From: Chitinophagaceae bacterium
Lineage (GTDB): Bacteria; Bacteroidota; Bacteroidia; Chitinophagales; Chitinophagaceae
Direction of reading: 5' to 3'
Assembly (NCBI GenBank): GCA_027484165.1
Contig: JAIXWH010000144.1
Span: 1 to 40,720 of the forward strand
Length of the DNA: 40,720 nucleotides
The notes beneath the pieces were generated by a model. It had not been told where the DNA came from and searched no databases. It saw only the letters and a list, made by a program, of their open reading frames with translations. The position numbers and the translations under genes are program-made. This document shows, one piece after another, positions 23,617 to 31,896 of this stretch (positions are counted from its first letter, which is position 1; the number at the start of each line of letters is the position of its first letter).

Positions 23617-24384
23617 ATGGATTCAAATCAACAAATCTCCAAATCAACAAATCTTCAAATCAACCAAACCCTCCACTTAGCCGACACCGCCTTAATCCTC
23701 GGACAGCGCAATAGTGACTGGTGTGCACATGGCCCGATTCTTGAACAGGATATTGCCATCACTAATATTACATTGGATTTGATTGGGCAGGCAAGGAATT
23801 TTTATCAGTATGCCGCAACATTAATTAATAATGCAGAAAACAAAAATGAAACGGAAGATTCCCTAGCTTATTTAAGAAATGAAAGAGAATTTAAAAACTT
23901 TTTGATATGCGAATTGCCCAACGGCAACTGGGCGCAAACTATTTTACGTCAGTTTTTGTTTAGTGTTTATCAGGAATTACTCTTTGAAAAATTGATAGCT
24001 TGTAATGATCAACAACTATCTGCTATAGCAGCAAAATCAATCAAAGAAACCAAGTACCATGTGAAATGGAGCAGCGAATGGGTAATCCGTTTGGGCGATG
24101 GAACAGAAGAAAGTAAAACAAAAATGGAACAAGCTATTGATGAAATTTGGATGTATACAGGTGAGTTTTTTATTGCTAACGATTATGACATCATTGATGT
24201 TACTTCTATAAAATCGAAATGGCTTGAAAAAATTAATGAAATTTTTGAAGAGGCAACACTCTCTGTTCCTGAAAATACATTCATGCAATCAGGAGGAAAA
24301 AATGGAATTCACACCGAATACCTAGGATTCCTCCTTTCTGAAATGCAGGTATTGCAAAGAACATATCCTGGTGCAAACTGGTAA
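23617..24384 (+). CDS. paaC: Phenylacetyl-CoA epoxidase structural subunit PaaC
   Basis: 255 residues. PaaC is a catalytically inactive di-iron-like partner that stabilises PaaA. The family core begins at LHLADTALILGQRNSDWCAH, continues GPILEQDIAITNITLDLIGQ then ARNFYQYAATL, and has KSIKETKYHVKWSSEWVIRL, and ends in LLSEMQVLQRTYPGANW. The first 18 residues (MDSNQQISKSTNLQINQ) are extra relative to E. coli and are coded by a 16-base tandem repeat. No other ATG, GTG or TTG is available nearer the core, so the ATG at 23617 is taken. Confidence 0.93.
   Translation: MDSNQQISKSTNLQINQTLHLADTALILGQRNSDWCAHGPILEQDIAITNITLDLIGQARNFYQYAATLINNAENKNETEDSLAYLRNEREFKNFLICELPNGNWAQTILRQFLFSVYQELLFEKLIACNDQQLSAIAAKSIKETKYHVKWSSEWVIRLGDGTEESKTKMEQAIDEIWMYTGEFFIANDYDIIDVTSIKSKWLEKINEIFEEATLSVPENTFMQSGGKNGIHTEYLGFLLSEMQVLQRTYPGANW
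23628..23670 (+). repeat. 16-base tandem repeat inside the paaC 5' end
   Basis: TCAACAAATCTCCAAA (23628-23643) and TCAACAAATCTTCAAA (23644-23659) differ at one base, and a third partial copy TCAACCAA follows. Sixteen is not a multiple of three, so gain or loss of a unit would shift the paaC frame. Confidence 0.75.
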
Positions 24385-24396
24385 CAACTACTATAA

Positions 24397-24891
24397 TTGA
24401 CAAATACTAAAGAACATATTTTATCTCTGCTTGAACAGGTTTCTGATCCGGAAATTCCTGTATTATCAATCTTAGATTTGGGTATTGTAAGAGATATTGT
24501 TTGTACTAGCGATAAAGATGTCGTAATAACGATTACGCCTACCTATTCTGGTTGCCCTGCTATGGACGCCATTGCATTTGATATCAAATTGAAACTCATA
24601 GAAAACGGTTTCGAAAATGTAAATATTATATACTCCCTAAGTCCTGCATGGACTACAGATTGGATGAGCGAAGAAGGAAAAAAGAAACTGCAATCTTATG
24701 GCATAGCCCCTCCGCAAAACATGTCTTCAAGAATTGAGAAATTATTGTTCGAAGAAGAAAGTCATATTAAATGTCCGCGCTGTCATTCTACCAACACTAA
24801 ATTGCTAAGCCAGTTTGGGTCTACAGCATGCAAAGCGCTCTATCAATGCTCAAACTGTAAAGAACCTTTCGACTATTTTAAATGTCATTAA
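24397..24891 (+). CDS. paaD: Phenylacetate degradation protein PaaD (iron-sulfur assembly-like)
   Basis: 164 residues. The MIP18/DUF59 domain covers the first 100 residues: LLEQVSDPEIPVLSILDLGI and TITPTYSGCPAMDAIAFDIK with the conserved Cys. A four-cysteine rubredoxin-like cluster closes the protein: IKCPRCHSTNTKLLSQFGST and ACKALYQCSNCKEPF. PaaD is needed for maturation of the epoxidase metal centres. The start is TTG: an in-frame TAA directly precedes it (24394-24396) and no in-frame ATG occurs until the PAMDAIA segment, so the TTG is forced. Confidence 0.93.
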   Translation: MTNTKEHILSLLEQVSDPEIPVLSILDLGIVRDIVCTSDKDVVITITPTYSGCPAMDAIAFDIKLKLIENGFENVNIIYSLSPAWTTDWMSEEGKKKLQSYGIAPPQNMSSRIEKLLFEEESHIKCPRCHSTNTKLLSQFGSTACKALYQCSNCKEPFDYFKCH

Positions 24892-24927
24892 TATGCTTAA
24901 CTTTAATAGTCAGCAAATCTTTTCATC

Positions 24928-25572
24928 ATGAATATCAATATTTACATTGAAGAAGCAGCGCAGGTTTCGATATCATTTATGATTGGAGCAATCTTAGGTA
25001 TTGAAAGAGAATTCAGAAGTAAACCCGCTGGATTTAGAACCATGATTTTAATTTGTGTAGGCTCTTGTTTATACACTATTTTATCTCAAGAACTAGGAGG
25101 AGCAGCAAGTACTGATCGTGTGGCTAGCAACATTGTTACAGGTATCGGGTTTATTGGTGCGGGTGTTATTTTTAAAGAGGGCATTTCTGTAAATGGTTTA
25201 ACAACTGCAGCATTGATATGGGTTACAGCTGCCTTAGGAATGGCAGTAGGTTATAAAAATTATCCGATTGCAATTGTAGTTACTATTATTGTGGTGGTAG
25301 TTCTATTTATTTTAGAACCCGTTCAACGCTACATCATTAAATTTCATAAAGTAAAAGATTACCGAATCAGATTTGCAGAAAACGGTTCAGAATTTAAAAA
25401 AGACCTAGCTGTTTTTGTCAAAAACAATAACCTTACATTCAGACCAATGAAAGTGATTAAAGAAAATGGAGACGCTATTTATATTTACAGAATCAGTTCA
25501 CCCAAAAGAAACTATGATGTAGTTAATCAGTTTCTATTAGACCATAAAGAAGTTAAAAGCTTTGATGTATAA
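24928..25572 (+). CDS. MgtC/SapB family membrane protein
   Basis: 214 residues. Four to five hydrophobic segments fill residues about 10-130, with family signatures SFMIGAILGIEREFRSKPAG, FRTMILICVGSCLYTILS, VTGIGFIGAGVIFKEGISVN and GLTTAALIWVTAALGMAVGY. A C-terminal soluble ACT-like domain of about 80 residues follows. MgtC proteins adapt cells to low Mg, often by acting on the F1Fo ATPase. Its place between paaD and paaG on the same strand (36 bases after paaD, 17 before paaG) is unexpected for the phenylacetate pathway; no promoter was recognised before it. Confidence 0.92.
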   Translation: MNINIYIEEAAQVSISFMIGAILGIEREFRSKPAGFRTMILICVGSCLYTILSQELGGAASTDRVASNIVTGIGFIGAGVIFKEGISVNGLTTAALIWVTAALGMAVGYKNYPIAIVVTIIVVVVLFILEPVQRYIIKFHKVKDYRIRFAENGSEFKKDLAVFVKNNNLTFRPMKVIKENGDAIYIYRISSPKRNYDVVNQFLLDHKEVKSFDV

Positions 25573-25589
25573 TTTAATCTATGTAATAA

Positions 25590-26366
25590 ATGTCAAGTGT
25601 ATTATTAGAAATTAAAAACAAGGTGGCTTACGTCACCTTGAATCGTCCTGAAAAATTTCATTCATTTAACAGAGAGATGGCTTTATTGCTGCAACAAATT
25701 CTCGATGAATGTGAGGCCAATAAAGAGGTGAGATGTATTTACATAACGGGAAGCGGTAAAGCTTTTTGCGCAGGACAAGATTTAAGCGAAGTCACAGGTC
25801 CCAATCCAGCAACCTTCGACAAAATATTATTGGAGCACTACAATCCCATCATCATGAGGATTAGAAATATTGCCAAACCAATTGTTGGTGCTGTAAACGG
25901 AGTTGCTGCTGGAGCGGGCGTAAATATTGCTTTATGTTGTGATATTGTTGTTGCGAGTGAGAATGCTTCATTTATTCAGGCCTTTTCTAAAATCGGTTTA
26001 ATTCCTGATTGCGGTGGCACTTATTTTTTACCAAGATTAATCGGCTTTCAGAAAGCAACAGCATTGATGATGTTAGGAGATAAGGTTGGTGCTGTTGAAG
26101 CCGAAAGAATAGGAATGATTTACAAATATTTTTCCGCAGAAACATTTACTGAAGAATCAATAAAGATTGCTGAAACGCTCGCACAAATGCCTACTAAAGC
26201 ATTTGCTTATACTAAGCTCGCATTAAATCATTCTTTACAAAATAACCTGGAGCAACAGTTACAGTTTGAAGACAAGCTTCAATACAAAGCTGCTCATACC
26301 GAAGATTATAAAGAAGGCGTTGCCGCATTTATAGAAAAAAGATCTCCAATTTTCAAAGGCGAATAA
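25590..26366 (+). CDS. paaG: Epoxyphenylacetyl-CoA isomerase PaaG (enoyl-CoA hydratase/isomerase family)
   Basis: 258 residues, a crotonase-fold enzyme. PaaG converts ring epoxyphenylacetyl-CoA to an oxepin-CoA. Signatures: VAYVTLNRPEKFHSFNREM, ITGSGKAFCAGQDLSEV, KPIVGAVNGVAAGAGVNIAL (oxyanion hole), and SKIGLIPDCGGTYFLPRLIG with the acidic residue D140 where PaaG has its catalytic Asp. Hydratases have a Glu pair instead, so PaaG rather than PaaF is preferred. The next gene begins one base after the stop. Confidence 0.88.
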   Translation: MSSVLLEIKNKVAYVTLNRPEKFHSFNREMALLLQQILDECEANKEVRCIYITGSGKAFCAGQDLSEVTGPNPATFDKILLEHYNPIIMRIRNIAKPIVGAVNGVAAGAGVNIALCCDIVVASENASFIQAFSKIGLIPDCGGTYFLPRLIGFQKATALMMLGDKVGAVEAERIGMIYKYFSAETFTEESIKIAETLAQMPTKAFAYTKLALNHSLQNNLEQQLQFEDKLQYKAAHTEDYKEGVAAFIEKRSPIFKGE

Positions 26367-26367
26367 C

Positions 26368-26793
26368 ATGAATAACGAAAAAGATAAACACGCAAACAAT
26401 GTGGTAAATCACATGATGCATCATGATTTGTTTAGTCAGTGGTTAGGTATTGAAGTTGTTGAAATCAAAGAAGGTTACAGCAAAATAAAAATGACCATCA
26501 GACCTGAAATGATCAATGGTTTAGGCATCATCCATGGTGGAGTTACTTTTTCTTTTGCCGACAGTGCCTTTGCGTTTGCTTGCAACAACAGAAATAATCT
26601 TTCAGTTGCGTTAGACACTTCGATTAATTTTTTAAAGCCCGTTCACGTAAACGATGTATTAATTGCTGAAGCAACTGAAATACATAATGGCAAATCAACC
26701 GGCCTTTACCATATCCACATCAAAAATCAGCACGATCATAATGTTGCGGTATTCAAAGGCACATGCTATAGAACCGGAAAAACATTGATTTAA
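26368..26793 (+). CDS. paaI: Phenylacetyl-CoA-pathway thioesterase PaaI
   Basis: 141 residues, hotdog fold. PaaI removes CoA from dead-end ring-hydroxylated or other aryl-CoA products, freeing trapped CoA. The motifs GLGIIHGGVTFSFADSAFAF (His57 with Asp65 as the catalytic acid) and VALDTSINFLKPV are typical, as is YHIHIKNQHDHNVAVFKG near the end. It is nearly contiguous with paaG (one-base gap) and ten bases from paaY, so all three should be on one transcript. Confidence 0.9.
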   Translation: MNNEKDKHANNVVNHMMHHDLFSQWLGIEVVEIKEGYSKIKMTIRPEMINGLGIIHGGVTFSFADSAFAFACNNRNNLSVALDTSINFLKPVHVNDVLIAEATEIHNGKSTGLYHIHIKNQHDHNVAVFKGTCYRTGKTLI

Positions 26794-26802
26794 AATTTTA
26801 TC

Positions 26803-27393
26803 ATGATCTATCAATTTAACGATATCATTCCTGTTGTACATCCAAGCGCTTTCGTTCATCCACAAGCCTGTGTAACCGGAAATGTGGTTATTGGAAAAGA
26901 GGTGTACGTTGGTCCTGGCGCGGCAATACGTGGCGACTGGGGTCAAATTATTATTGAAGACGGATGCAATATTCAGGAAAACTGCACCATACACATGTTT
27001 CCAGGAACAACAGTTTTACTGAAGGAAGGCGCTCATGTTGGACACGGCGCTATCGTACATGGTGCAACGTTAGGAAGAAATTGTTTGATTGGAATGAATG
27101 CAGTCATCATGGATAATGTTCAACTAGGTGATGAATGTATTGTTGGTGCTCTGGCATTTATCAAAGCTGATGCTGTTTTTGAAAGAAGAAGTTTGATTGT
27201 AGGAAACCCTGCACAAAAAATTAAAGAGGTAAGCGATGAAATGATGAAATGGAAAACCGAAGGAACAAAATTGTATCAACAACTTCCCCAACAACTACAC
27301 CAGAGTTTGAAGGAATGTCAACCTCTCACGTCCATTCCCAAAAACAGAGAAATAAAATATCCTGAATATAAAACTTGGAATGAAATAAAGTAG
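26803..27393 (+). CDS. paaY: Thioesterase-associated hexapeptide protein PaaY
   Basis: 196 residues, left-handed beta-helix with hexapeptide repeats from about residue 12 to 150 (FVHPQACVTGNVVIGKEVYV, GPGAAIRGDWGQIIIEDGCN, IQENCTIHMFPGTTVLLKEG). The His residues in TIHMF and GHGAIVHG fit the gamma-carbonic-anhydrase-like metal site. In paa clusters PaaY acts as a thioesterase that recycles the 2-hydroxycyclohepta-trienone-CoA side product. The C-terminal KIKEVSDEMMKWKTEGTKLY tail matches PaaY. It is the last gene of the paa group here. Confidence 0.9.
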   Translation: MIYQFNDIIPVVHPSAFVHPQACVTGNVVIGKEVYVGPGAAIRGDWGQIIIEDGCNIQENCTIHMFPGTTVLLKEGAHVGHGAIVHGATLGRNCLIGMNAVIMDNVQLGDECIVGALAFIKADAVFERRSLIVGNPAQKIKEVSDEMMKWKTEGTKLYQQLPQQLHQSLKECQPLTSIPKNREIKYPEYKTWNEIK

Positions 27394-27415
27394 CCCAAGA
27401 TTTAAACCGTGCGCA

Positions 27416-27454
27416 AGAAGGTTTGACCCTTAAGCTAACCACACCTCCTTTTTA
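27416..27454 (+). terminator. Weak terminator-like hairpin between paaY and obgE
   Basis: AAGAAGG pairs with CCTCCTT (one mismatch) around an inner GGTT/AACC, and TTTTAAG follows. It may end the paa transcript. Confidence 0.35.
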
Positions 27455-27459
27455 AGTAT

Positions 27460-27467
27460 TACCTTTG
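27460..27467 (+). promoter_or_regulatory. -7 promoter element (TACCTTTG) abutting the obgE start
   Basis: TACCTTTG fits TAnnTTTG. Its last base lies five bases before the obgE ATG at 27473, so the predicted transcript would be leaderless or nearly so. No -33 TTG at the right distance was seen. Confidence 0.5.
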
Positions 27468-27472
27468 CACAA

Positions 27473-28477
27473 ATGGAAAAATCAAATTTTGTTGATCAGA
27501 TAAAAATATTTTGCAGAAGCGGTCATGGTGGTGCGGGAAGCAAACATTTCATGCGCAACAAATTAACAGCGATGGGCGGACCCGACGGTGGTGATGGTGG
27601 AAGAGGTGCTCATATCATTTTAAAAGGCAACTCGCAACTTTGGACCTTGCTACATCTTCGATATTTTAAAAATGTATTAGCAGAAAATGGGGGTAATGGC
27701 GGAGGTAATAATTGCACTGGCAGATATGGAAAAGATATCATCATTGAAGTTCCATTAGGAACCATCGCCAAGTCGGAGGATTCTGATGTTATTGAAGCCG
27801 AGATTTTGGAGCACGGACAAGAGATCATTTTAATGAAGGGCGGTCGTGGTGGATTGGGAAACAGTAATTTTAAAACGGCTACCAATCAGGCTCCTGAATA
27901 CGCACAGCCTGGAGAAGAAGGTGAAGAAGGAATAAAAGTGCTTGAACTCAAAGTGCTTGCTGATGTAGGTTTGGTGGGTTTTCCCAACGCAGGAAAATCA
28001 ACATTGCTTTCAAGTATCACTGCTGCGAAACCTAAGATTGCCGATTATGCTTTTACTACGCTCGTTCCTCAGTTAGGAATGGTTGAATACAGAGACTCTC
28101 GAAGTTTTTGTATGGCCGATTTGCCTGGAATCATAGAAGGTGCCGCCGAAGGAAAAGGATTGGGACATCGATTTTTAAGGCATATAGAAAGAAACTCGGT
28201 TTTACTTTTTTTAATTCCTGCAGATAGCAAAGACCATCGTGAGGAGTTTGATATTTTAAGATCTGAACTGGAAAAATACAATCCCGAAATGTTGCAAAAA
28301 GATTTTGTAATCGCCATCAGCAAATCAGATATGCTTGATGATGAATTAAAAGAAGCCATTTCAAAAGAGCTTCCCAAAAACATTCCTCACGTTTTCATTT
28401 CATCGGTGACTGGTTATCAGTTGCAACAACTGAAAGATTTACTTTGGAACACCATCAATGCAACAAGAGTAGATTAA
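27473..28477 (+). CDS. obgE: GTPase Obg (ObgE/CgtA)
   Basis: 334 residues. Obg is a ribosome-associated GTPase required for 50S maturation. The N-terminal glycine-rich Obg domain is clear ([56 protein letters not shown]). The G domain has G1 at [12 protein letters not shown] (from residue 169), G3 at [16 protein letters not shown], and a G4 reading SKSD in place of NKxD, a change also common in this phylum. There is no C-terminal extension domain. A TACCTTTG -7 element ends five bases before the ATG. Confidence 0.96.
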   Translation: MEKSNFVDQIKIFCRSGHGGAGSKHFMRNKLTAMGGPDGGDGGRGAHIILKGNSQLWTLLHLRYFKNVLAENGGNGGGNNCTGRYGKDIIIEVPLGTIAKSEDSDVIEAEILEHGQEIILMKGGRGGLGNSNFKTATNQAPEYAQPGEEGEEGIKVLELKVLADVGLVGFPNAGKSTLLSSITAAKPKIADYAFTTLVPQLGMVEYRDSRSFCMADLPGIIEGAAEGKGLGHRFLRHIERNSVLLFLIPADSKDHREEFDILRSELEKYNPEMLQKDFVIAISKSDMLDDELKEAISKELPKNIPHVFISSVTGYQLQQLKDLLWNTINATRVD

Positions 28478-28542
28478 ATAATGAACAGCTGTGAATAACA
28501 ATTATTTGCTTTTTGTTCAAACTTGTGCGTATTTCGTGCTTG

Positions 28543-29115
28543 ATGTTTTACTCCTCTGCCTTATTCAAAAATAAATTCAGCATTTTACCTTTATTTTTAT
28601 TGGGGTTTTTTATCGTTTTTATTTTGAGTGGATGCCCATATCGCTCTGTTTATTCCATCGATACAGAACCTCAATTACCTATTAATGAATCTTATTTAGG
28701 AACCTGGGAAACCATGGCTATTGATGCTAACGCTAAACCCATTAAGGTTACATTGAATCTTTCTAAAAATACCGACTCTGTTTACAATGTTGAATTTTCG
28801 GGTTATTTCGGAAGAGTAAATAAAAAGAAAAAGCCAGTAATGGATACTATAGCAGGTACTTCATACTTAAGTAATATTTCTTCCCGTGAATTCATGAATA
28901 TCAAAGTTAGAAATCTCGTATTTATTGCTCAGGTGATCTACAAAAATGATGAACTATCAATGCTGGCGATGACCGAAAACTTTACCAATAAAATGATAAA
29001 ATACGATGAACAATTACGTAATGCACTTGCCTATCATTTCAGAACACGACTAAATCCTCTTTATGATGATGATTTCTGTTTAAAAAACATGAAAAGAGTT
29101 TCCGTTAAAAACTAA
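28543..29115 (+). CDS. Hypothetical lipoprotein
   Basis: About 190 residues from the ATG at 28543; an in-frame TTG at 28513 would add ten. A hydrophobic segment FSILPLFLLGFFIVFILSGC ends in a lipobox (SGC, Cys31). The mature part starts PYRSVYSIDTEPQLPINESY, with LGTWETMAIDANAKPIKVTL next, and looks like a small beta-rich lipocalin-like or uncharacterised domain. No function is recognised. It is between obgE and a lipid kinase gene. Confidence 0.7.
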   Translation: MFYSSALFKNKFSILPLFLLGFFIVFILSGCPYRSVYSIDTEPQLPINESYLGTWETMAIDANAKPIKVTLNLSKNTDSVYNVEFSGYFGRVNKKKKPVMDTIAGTSYLSNISSREFMNIKVRNLVFIAQVIYKNDELSMLAMTENFTNKMIKYDEQLRNALAYHFRTRLNPLYDDDFCLKNMKRVSVKN

Positions 29116-29179
29116 TTCTCTTATTTATCTGTAATTTGCTTCTTTTATTAAGATTCTTTCCAATCAATAATAAGCGTTC

Positions 29180-30085
29180 ATGCAAAGGAATTTACTTTAT
29201 TTTATTAATCCCATCTCAGGAACAAAAAATAAACAGGCATTGGTTGAGCTCATTCATCAAGAAACTACAAATCGCAATATTTCTTATCAAATCATTCATA
29301 CTAACAAAGAAGGTGATTATCAGTACTTGCCAGATAAAATTGAAAATGAAAATATTTCTGATGTTATTGTTTGCGGAGGCGATGGTACCATTAGTCAGAT
29401 TGCCTCTTTTTTATTAAACACAAACGTAAACATTGGTATTATTCCTGTTGGATCTGGTAATGGATTGGCTTTTGCTGCTAATATAAGCAGAGACTTTAAA
29501 AAAGCTATGCAAATTATTTTTGCGGGTACTGCAAAATATATTGACGGATTTTCTTTCAACAATAAATTCGGATGTATGCTTGCTGGCTTTGGCTTTGATG
29601 CTAAAGTGGCTCATGATTTTTCTAAACAAAAGAAAAGAGGTTTGATAACCTATATTTTGTTGTGTATCAAAAACTTTTTCTCGATAAAATCCTACTCGTT
29701 TACTATTGAAATTAACCAACAAAAGATTAAAACCAATGCTTTATTTATAAGCATTGCAAACAGTAATCAATTCGGAAACCACGTAACTATTGCGCCTATG
29801 GCATCTTTAAATGATGGCTTGTTCGATGTAGTAGTGGTAAACAAAATGAATAAATTGATAACGATGTTATCTCTGATCCGACAAATTAGTGTTGGAAAGA
29901 TTAAATCCGATATCATTGAAAAAAATAAAATCAGTAAAGGGATTGGTTATTTTCATTGTGATAAAATAACAATTGAGAATCACGATAATGCACCGCTGCA
30001 TTTAGATGGAGAGCCGATTACAACAGGAACTAAAATTGAAATTAAAATTATACCCAGCGCATTTAAACTGCTTCAACCTTGTTAG
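29180..30085 (+). CDS. Diacylglycerol kinase family lipid kinase
   Basis: 301 residues, the size of YegS/DagK-type lipid kinases. The N-terminal nucleotide-binding part has LLYFINPISGTKNKQA and the kinase signature VIVCGGDGTISQIASFLL (GGDGT, residues 66-70), then IGIIPVGSGNGLAFAANIS. The C-terminal beta-sandwich has FGFDAKVAHDFSKQKKRGLI and APLHLDGEPI. It phosphorylates a lipid alcohol such as diacylglycerol at the membrane. The 3' end overlaps the end of ctaA by 23 bases. Confidence 0.93.
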   Translation: MQRNLLYFINPISGTKNKQALVELIHQETTNRNISYQIIHTNKEGDYQYLPDKIENENISDVIVCGGDGTISQIASFLLNTNVNIGIIPVGSGNGLAFAANISRDFKKAMQIIFAGTAKYIDGFSFNNKFGCMLAGFGFDAKVAHDFSKQKKRGLITYILLCIKNFFSIKSYSFTIEINQQKIKTNALFISIANSNQFGNHVTIAPMASLNDGLFDVVVVNKMNKLITMLSLIRQISVGKIKSDIIEKNKISKGIGYFHCDKITIENHDNAPLHLDGEPITTGTKIEIKIIPSAFKLLQPC

Positions 30086-31127
30086 TCTTTTTTACTACAA
30101 ACAAAAGTGTAACCATACAAAGCACAAGCAACATAGCCGTAAACTGATGTGAAACTCCTATGATAACAAACATGCTTCCTGAAGTAGCGGTTAACAAAGC
30201 AGATATTCCCAACAACACCTGAATAGTAATCAAGGAAAGAAAAGTTATTCTTAATTTTTTAAATACGGAATGATTGATCAAAATTTTTGTTTGAAAATAA
30301 AATAACATGGCTAACGCAAACAGCATGTATGCAATGCCGCGATGAATGAAATGGATGGTAATTTTATTATTGATTAAGTTTTGTATCCACGGAGAAAGCT
30401 CATTCATAGCTGAAGGTATCATTGCTCCATTGATTGAAGGCCATGTTGGCGCTGTTACGGCTGCTTTCATTCCTGCCATAAATCCTCCGTAAATTAATTG
30501 TATAAACAATATTGATATTATCGCTATTAATAACTTTCTTGTTTTTGAATGAAAAACTTTTTCTTTGAAGGTTGGTAGTAAACTTAAAGCAAACCAGAAG
30601 GTATACGACAATAAGATCAATGCTGCAATGAAATGGGTAGTCAACTCAACATGTCCTACAAAATATTTCTCAGGTACTAATCCACTCTTCACCATAAACC
30701 AACCAATCGCCCCTTGCATGGCTCCCAAAAAAAATAAAATCACCATTGGCAAAATCATGGTGCGATTGAATTTCTTTTTAATTATGAAATATACAAAGCC
30801 GATTAAAAAAACGACTCCTAAAAATCTTGCCCATAAACGATGAAACCATTCCCAGAAAAAAATAAACTTGAATTCTTTTAAAGAAAAATACTGATGCACA
30901 TATTTAAACTGATCGGTGTGTCTGTATTTATCAAACTCTAATTGCCAGTCTGCATTAGTTAATGGAGGAAGGGCTCCTGTAATCGGTTTCCACTCAGTAA
31001 TAGATAAACCCGATTCGGTTAATCTAGTTATGCCACCTATCAGCACTTGAATAACAATCATACCAACCCCAATTAACAACCATGTTGCTACCTGACGATT
31101 ATTTTTTTGTTGTTGCATCAAATCCAT
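30063..31127 (-). CDS. ctaA: Heme A synthase (COX15/CtaA family)
   Basis: 354 residues, eight predicted membrane helices. It oxidises the C8 methyl of heme O to a formyl group for cytochrome oxidase. Heme-binding His residues are visible at EWFHRLWARFLGVVF, FVGHVELTTHFIAAL, FIHRGIAYMLFALAM and IGVSHQFTAMLLVL. The N-terminal GGITRLTESGLSITEWKPIT is the family signature. The start ATG at 31127 is the first; a second at 31118 is possible. It points away from rnhB and its 3' end overlaps the lipid kinase. Confidence 0.95.
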   Translation of the reverse strand: MDLMQQQKNNRQVATWLLIGVGMIVIQVLIGGITRLTESGLSITEWKPITGALPPLTNADWQLEFDKYRHTDQFKYVHQYFSLKEFKFIFFWEWFHRLWARFLGVVFLIGFVYFIIKKKFNRTMILPMVILFFLGAMQGAIGWFMVKSGLVPEKYFVGHVELTTHFIAALILLSYTFWFALSLLPTFKEKVFHSKTRKLLIAIISILFIQLIYGGFMAGMKAAVTAPTWPSINGAMIPSAMNELSPWIQNLINNKITIHFIHRGIAYMLFALAMLFYFQTKILINHSVFKKLRITFLSLITIQVLLGISALLTATSGSMFVIIGVSHQFTAMLLVLCMVTLLFVVKKTNKVEAV

Positions 31128-31173
31128 AGAACAGCAAAGTTAGTGATGTTTTGAATTTAGTAAAGAAATGTTT

Positions 31174-31247
31174 AGTAGGTTCTGAAGGTTTTGAATGTTA
31201 TGAAGGTTCAAGTCAACTCATAACCTACCAAACGTGCAAAACCTACT
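31174..31247. repeat. Imperfect palindrome between ctaA and rnhB
   Basis: The left arm AGTAGGTT...GGTTTTG (31174-31193) pairs with CAAAACCTACT (31237-31247), and inside it GTTATGA (31197-31203) pairs with TCATAAC (31218-31224). The wording (AGTAGGTTC, AAGGTTCA) recalls the palindrome at 5851-5895, so both may belong to one dispersed family. Confidence 0.6.
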
Positions 31248-31290
31248 CAACAATTTTTAAACATTTTTACTGACCTTTGTTTTACTTTTT

Positions 31291-31875
31291 ATGTTAGAAA
31301 ACTCTTTTGATATCAACAAAATTGAGGCTGGACTTGATGAGGCTGGGCGAGGTTGTTATGCAGGACCTGTTTTTGCAGCTGCGGTAATTTTACCGAAAGA
31401 TTTTTATCACCCTTTATTAAACGACAGTAAAAAGCTCACTGAAAAAAATAGAGATTTATTAAGACCCATCATAGAAAAAGAAGCCATCGCATTTGGTGTG
31501 GCAAGGGTGGATCATAACGAAATTGATCAAATCAATATTTTACAGGCGTCATATAAAGCCATGCACCTGTCGATTGATCAACTCAAAAAAAAGCCTGAGC
31601 TCTTGTTAATTGATGGAAACAGATTTAAGGCTTATAAAAAAATTCCTCATCAGTGTATTATTAAAGGTGATGGAAAATACAGCAATATTGCCGCTGCAAG
31701 TATTTTAGCAAAGACTTACCGTGACGAATACATGCAAATCATCCATCTGAAATATCCACATTATTGCTGGAATAAAAACAAGGGTTACGGAACAGCCGAT
31801 CACAGAAGAGCAATTGAAGAGTTTGGCTTATGCAAGTATCACCGTAAAACTTTTAATATACTTCCTTCAAAATAA
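31291..31875 (+). CDS. rnhB: Ribonuclease HII
   Basis: 194 residues. It removes single ribonucleotides and RNA primers from DNA. The catalytic motif GLDEAGRGCYAGPVFAAAVI carries D16 and E17; ALLLIDG-like KPELLLIDGNRFK has the second Asp, and the IIKGDGKYSNIAAASILAKT motif is the family signature, with YGTADHRRAIEEFGLCKYHR toward the end. The start is the first ATG after the palindromic element. The opposite-strand tsaC/ywlC-type gene ends 22 bases away. Confidence 0.95.
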   Translation: MLENSFDINKIEAGLDEAGRGCYAGPVFAAAVILPKDFYHPLLNDSKKLTEKNRDLLRPIIEKEAIAFGVARVDHNEIDQINILQASYKAMHLSIDQLKKKPELLLIDGNRFKAYKKIPHQCIIKGDGKYSNIAAASILAKTYRDEYMQIIHLKYPHYCWNKNKGYGTADHRRAIEEFGLCKYHRKTFNILPSK

Positions 31876-31896
31876 AAATGTTGCAAGTAAAAAATA

